A stretch of 12,477 nucleotides of DNA, taken from positions 1 to 12,477 of the forward strand of contig JAUWZR010000050.1 in assembly GCA_030615235.1 (NCBI GenBank). Direction: 5' to 3'. The notes beneath the pieces are model-generated. The model searched no databases and had not been told where the DNA came from. It worked only from the letters and a program-made list of their open reading frames with translations. Below, one piece after another: positions 12,414 through 12,477 of the stretch. The translations under genes and the position numbers were made by a program. The DNA comes from Promethearchaeota archaeon (lineage in GTDB: Archaea; Asgardarchaeota; Lokiarchaeia; Sigyniarchaeales; SOKP01). Numbering within the stretch: the first letter of the stretch is position 1; every line of letters begins with the position of its first letter.

Positions 12414-12477
12414 GCGAACTCGCACCCCGAATCTGTTACTCCCTGAAACAACCCCCTGCCGTGTGAGTCCTCATCTT
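12414..12477. other. High-G+C terminal stretch of unclear origin
   Basis: 36 of these 64 bases are G or C (about 56%), against roughly one third in the rest of the window. Neither strand gives a protein I recognise, and I see no tRNA or insertion-sequence end. It may be foreign DNA joined at this point or low-quality sequence at a contig end. Confidence 0.5.

Noticed and set aside
12263..12451. 62-codon leftward open frame at the window end
   Set aside because: It lies opposite the recognisable C45-type N-terminus and crosses the composition jump; no motif is visible.
1..12477. tRNA, rRNA, CRISPR array or insertion sequence
   Set aside because: I found no cloverleaf with a T-loop consensus, no rRNA-like G+C-rich block, no regularly spaced repeats and no transposase or terminal inverted repeats. 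The only long repeat is the two-copy block at 10448 and 11883.

Overview
The window looks like archaeal chromosomal DNA, about one third G+C. The firmest archaeal marker is a full-length formylmethanofuran:tetrahydromethanopterin formyltransferase (ftr). Several genes also have A/T-rich TATA-like boxes centred about 25-32 nt before the start codon, as expected for leaderless archaeal transcripts. The gene mix (a longin/roadblock-like N-terminus on a helical protein, an EcKL-type kinase, a C45-type acyltransferase, Ftr of the tetrahydromethanopterin pathway) and the base composition lean towards an Asgard (Lokiarchaeia-like) archaeon. That placement is inference; nothing in the window proves the lineage.

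Layout: 1-395 has no gene I can support. A leftward ParB/sulfiredoxin-like 'DGHH' protein (396-1007) diverges from a rightward pair: a GH130 mannoside phosphorylase/hydrolase with an appended C-terminal winged helix (1235-2449), and a GT4 glycosyltransferase fused to an all-helical glycosidase-like toroid (2749-4950). Neither enzyme has a signal peptide, so both should act in the cytoplasm, plausibly in making and recovering a mannose-containing glycan. A leftward Hsp20 (5023-5688) diverges from a rightward AAA+/ORC-like P-loop ATPase (5892-7691) across a region with several small dyads. A leftward longin-like/helical protein (7731-8654) converges on the ATPase and diverges from ftr (8801-9724). 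Ftr converges on a leftward transglutaminase-fold protein (9729-10406), leaving only 4 bp between the two stop codons.

The most unusual part is 10448-12158. The region before the EcKL kinase gene (10631-11770), together with the first 31 codons of that gene, occurs again downstream of it as a direct repeat (10448-10725 and 11883-12158). The second copy has lost the kinase start codon and ends exactly at the ATG of a C45-type acyltransferase gene (12159 on), so that gene appears to have acquired a copied control region. Both repeats carry an intact 29-codon small ORF that is much better conserved than the rest of the repeat and has no indels.

The C45 gene stops after 82 codons at a point where the composition jumps to about 56% G+C for the last 64 bases. 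This may be a real truncation or a contig-end artefact. Most genes look independently transcribed: neighbours alternate in strand, and most have their own candidate promoter. The window does not show one large operon.
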